The position numbers and the translations under genes were made by a program. From an uncultured Alphaproteobacteria bacterium (GTDB taxonomy: Bacteria; Pseudomonadota; Alphaproteobacteria; Caulobacterales; Parvularculaceae): DNA of 8,591 nucleotides. The notes under the pieces are model-generated. The model searched no databases. It was not told where the DNA came from and worked only from the letters and a program-made list of their open reading frames with translations. Positions 6,860-8,591 of the stretch are shown here, piece after piece. Every line of letters starts with the position of its first letter. Position 1 is the stretch's first letter. The stretch covers positions 1-8,591 of the forward strand of contig CALAZI010000057.1 of the NCBI GenBank assembly GCA_937895955.1. Direction: 5' to 3'.

Positions 6860-7733
6860 GCGATGCAGCGCGGCGCAGCTTGTCAGGATTGCGAACGAGA
6901 TAGAGGGCGGCGATTTTACGGTCGCTTATTGCGATCGAGAGCGTCTGGTCGAGTTCAGCGCCGTCATAAAGCAGCAGGGCGGGCGCGCCGTTGACTGCGC
7001 CGGTCTCGAATGACGGCATCAGTCCCTGACGCATGGCCTTGCCGGCGAGGCCTTCGAAAAACCGCGCGACGCGGTCGGCGCCGAAGATCGGATTGAGCGC
7101 GGCGGTCTTGACCCCGCCGCCGTCCGAATAGGCAACGCAATCCGCGGCGAGAAGGGTTTCGATATTTTTGGCGTCGCCTGTCGCGATCGCTTCTGCGAAT
7201 TTGGCTAGCAAGGCGGCGTGCGCTTCGGGTGCGGCGTTACGCGCCTGTTTTCCCGCGCGAACGGCCTTGCGCGCGCGCGAAGCAAGCTGGCGGCAGGCCG
7301 CTTCCGTTTTGCCGAGCGTTGCGGCGATGTCGGGGAAGGGCGCGTCGAACACATCATGCAGCAAAAAGGCGGCGCGTTCGGGCGGCGACAATTTTTCCAG
7401 CGTCATCAACAGCGCAAAAGACAGATCATCCGCGAATTCCAGCTGGTTTTCCGGAGAAAGGCCGTTCGTGTCGCCGATTGGCTCAGGCAGCCACGGGCCG
7501 ATATAGGTCTCGCGCTTTTTCTTTGCGGATTTCAGCGCGTCAAGGCAAAGCCGCGTCGCGATCGTGACGAAATAGGCTTCGGGCGAGCGTATGTCGTCAG
7601 CGGCGGCGTCGTGCGCGCGCAGCCACGTTTCCTGCACGATGTCTTCCGCGTCCGACGCGCTGCCAAGCATGCGATAGGCGAGGCCGAAAAGGCGCTTTCG
7701 GCTTTTTTCAAATTCCTTGTCGAGCGCGCTCAT
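6852..7733 (-). CDS. ECF41-type sigma factor with fused C-terminal SnoaL-like domain
   Basis: The 293-residue protein has sigma-2 (about 7-75, 'YRMLGSASDAEDIVQETWLRAH'), a linker with 'YIGPWLPEP' (77-85), sigma-4 (about 105-160, 'LSPPERAAFLLHDVFDAPFPDIAATLGKTEAACRQ') and a SnoaL/NTF2-like C-terminal domain (about 170-290). The WLPEP linker, 'DGGGVK' (204-209) and 'NPDKL' (282-286) are hallmarks of ECF41 factors, in which the fused domain replaces a separate anti-sigma protein and modulates activity. The family motif is usually DGGGK; here V precedes K. ATG 7733 is chosen over the longer frame from 7784 because it overlaps the upstream stop as ATGA, has AAGG four bases upstream and starts right before sigma-2. 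ECF41 factors usually control an adjacent CMD or oxidoreductase gene; a CMD-like gene lies immediately upstream. Confidence 0.93.
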   Translation of the reverse strand: MSALDKEFEKSRKRLFGLAYRMLGSASDAEDIVQETWLRAHDAAADDIRSPEAYFVTIATRLCLDALKSAKKKRETYIGPWLPEPIGDTNGLSPENQLEFADDLSFALLMTLEKLSPPERAAFLLHDVFDAPFPDIAATLGKTEAACRQLASRARKAVRAGKQARNAAPEAHAALLAKFAEAIATGDAKNIETLLAADCVAYSDGGGVKTAALNPIFGADRVARFFEGLAGKAMRQGLMPSFETGAVNGAPALLLYDGAELDQTLSIAISDRKIAALYLVRNPDKLRRAASHD

Positions 7734-8269
7734 GCAGCCTTGGCGACGGCGACTTGATTGTCGCCGACCTTCACGCGAACGCATTCCCTGGCGAAGCCGA
7801 GGCCTGCCTTGACCATCGGATAAAGCCGGGACGCCTGAAGCGCGAAGGTCAGATCGATCACGGCTTTTTCGCCCCAGGCTTTCCTGACTTCTTCGCGTTC
7901 AGCGTCGGCGGTTTCGCGGCGGGCGACCGCGTCGGCGAAGCGAAAGGCGATCGCCGCATCCCGGCTCATAGCCGCGATGTCGCGCCGAAGAACGGCGTCG
8001 ATCTCATGATCCGCCATGCGCGCCTCGCGCGCCATGTCGACGACGATCTGGACGCAGGGCCCGCAATCCTCCGTCATCGCGCCGACAAGCCGCGCGGCGA
8101 AAAGCGCGTCTCTCGGCGCCGTCTCGCCGTGGCGTGACATTTTCGCAACGGCGATGAATTTGAAAAACGCCGGCGACGAAATATCGAGCATATGGCGCAT
8201 ATAGCCGACGTCACAGCGGTAATGCGCGCCGAAGCGGTCGATCATCCGCCGCGCGATCCATCTACGCAT
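7730..8269 (-). CDS. Carboxymuconolactone decarboxylase/AhpD-like protein
   Basis: The 179-residue all-helical protein carries the CMD/AhpD core 'ARLVGAMTEDCGPCVQIVVDMAREA' (59-83) with the redox pair C69-x-x-C72 and E67 just before it. In AhpD the motif continues with a histidine four residues after the second cysteine; here that place is V76, so the full AhpD proton-relay set is not present. Family members reduce hydroperoxides through the CxxC pair or decarboxylate aromatic-derived lactones; a thiol-redox role fits the cysteines better. Start ATG 8269 has AGGAG six bases upstream. The gene overlaps its upstream neighbour by eight bases and the sigma gene by four (ATGA). It is the typical partner of an ECF41 sigma factor and probably its target. 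Confidence 0.82.
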   Translation of the reverse strand: MRRWIARRMIDRFGAHYRCDVGYMRHMLDISSPAFFKFIAVAKMSRHGETAPRDALFAARLVGAMTEDCGPCVQIVVDMAREARMADHEIDAVLRRDIAAMSRDAAIAFRFADAVARRETADAEREEVRKAWGEKAVIDLTFALQASRLYPMVKAGLGFARECVRVKVGDNQVAVAKAA

Positions 8270-8591
8270 TCATATCTCCTTTTGACGGGAACGCCGCCCA
8301 GAAACTGGCGATCGCCGGAATGACGACAAGCGCCCATTCAAAGCCGGCGTGATGCGAATGGCCGCCGAGAAGGCCGATCACATGGATGATCGCGTGCGCG
8401 CAGAAAAACGCCGCGCCGGCGACGGCGGCCGGCCAGTATTCCGGGCGGAACGCGCGGGCGACGAGAGAAAGGCCGGCGACGGTGTAGGCCGCGCCGACAT
8501 CGGCGACGAAATGCGGGTTGAACGGGCCGGTGTCGGCGACGCTCGGCGTCGTGTCGTACCAATGGCGGCCGGCGATGAGCATCATGGCGCC
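8262..8591 (-). CDS. Small polytopic membrane protein, 5' end outside the window
   Basis: The reading frame is open to the right edge of the window, so the start is not certain. ATG ATG at 8585-8580 is possible, but two further open codons precede it, and homologous small membrane proteins would normally have another N-terminal helix. The visible part has three hydrophobic segments (about residues 27-46, 51-74 and 82-99 counted from 8585), the motif 'GPFNPHFVADVG' (20-31), and histidines at the end of helix 2 and in the loop after it (HVIGLLGGHSHH). I recognise the style of an uncharacterised inner-membrane protein and assign no function. It overlaps the CMD-like gene by eight bases and is therefore part of the sigma-factor unit. 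The unit's promoter must lie beyond the window. Confidence 0.78.
   Translation of the reverse strand, partial: GAMMLIAGRHWYDTTPSVADTGPFNPHFVADVGAAYTVAGLSLVARAFRPEYWPAAVAGAAFFCAHAIIHVIGLLGGHSHHAGFEWALVVIPAIASFWAAFPSKGDMNA
8276..8280 (-). promoter_or_regulatory. Shine-Dalgarno site (AGGAG) for the CMD-like gene
   Basis: On the minus strand AGGAG reads six bases ahead of the ATG at 8269. It lies inside the last codons of the upstream membrane-protein gene and fixes the start of the CMD-like gene. Confidence 0.75.

Noticed and set aside
7218..7757. 179-codon plus-strand open frame opposite the ECF41 sigma gene
   Set aside because: It is antisense to a gene with diagnostic ECF41 motifs, rich in Arg and Ala, and has no start signal.
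7734..7784. Longer N-terminus for the ECF41 sigma factor starting at 7784
   Set aside because: It would overlap the CMD-like gene by 55 bases and add an Arg-rich segment not expected in the family; the ATGA-coupled start at 7733 fits better.

Overview
The window is G+C-rich bacterial DNA of alphaproteobacterial character. The evidence is the TonB-dependent receptor end, two ECF sigma factors, heavy use of GCG/CGC codons, and tightly overlapping genes. The exact genus cannot be told; a Hyphomonas/Parvularcula- or Methylocystis-like lineage is only a guess. No RNA genes, insertion sequences, CRISPR arrays or phage genes are visible.

Left part (1-2936, all + strand). The window opens in the last 101 codons of a TonB-dependent outer-membrane receptor, closed by a strong intrinsic terminator. 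A gene-poor stretch of about 430 bases follows. It leads into a FecI-like ECF sigma factor (TTG start) with no FecR-type anti-sigma gene beside it. Next is a two-gene unit: a MarR-family repressor (GTG start, good Shine-Dalgarno, perfect 10-bp palindrome just upstream) and, one base later, an exported protein joining TPR-like helices to a DUF1579-like beta domain.

Middle (2984-5567). An AraC-family regulator (- strand) is divergent, across a 169-base promoter region, from a secreted two-domain protein. That protein has an unidentified N-terminal domain and a C-terminal metallo-beta-lactamase fold with a full metal-ligand set. The AraC protein is the obvious candidate to control it.

Right part (5663-8591, all - strand). 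Four genes overlap by 4-8 bases at each junction and read leftwards: a small polytopic membrane protein (start outside the window), a carboxymuconolactone decarboxylase/AhpD-like protein with a CxxC pair, an ECF41-type sigma factor with a fused C-terminal SnoaL-like domain, and a membrane-anchored fumarylacetoacetate-hydrolase-family enzyme. The ECF41-CMD pairing is a known association. The envelope-tethered FAH enzyme and the small membrane protein, locked into the same translationally coupled unit, are the most unusual part of the window and suggest an uncharacterised sigma-controlled metabolic or stress module at the inner membrane.
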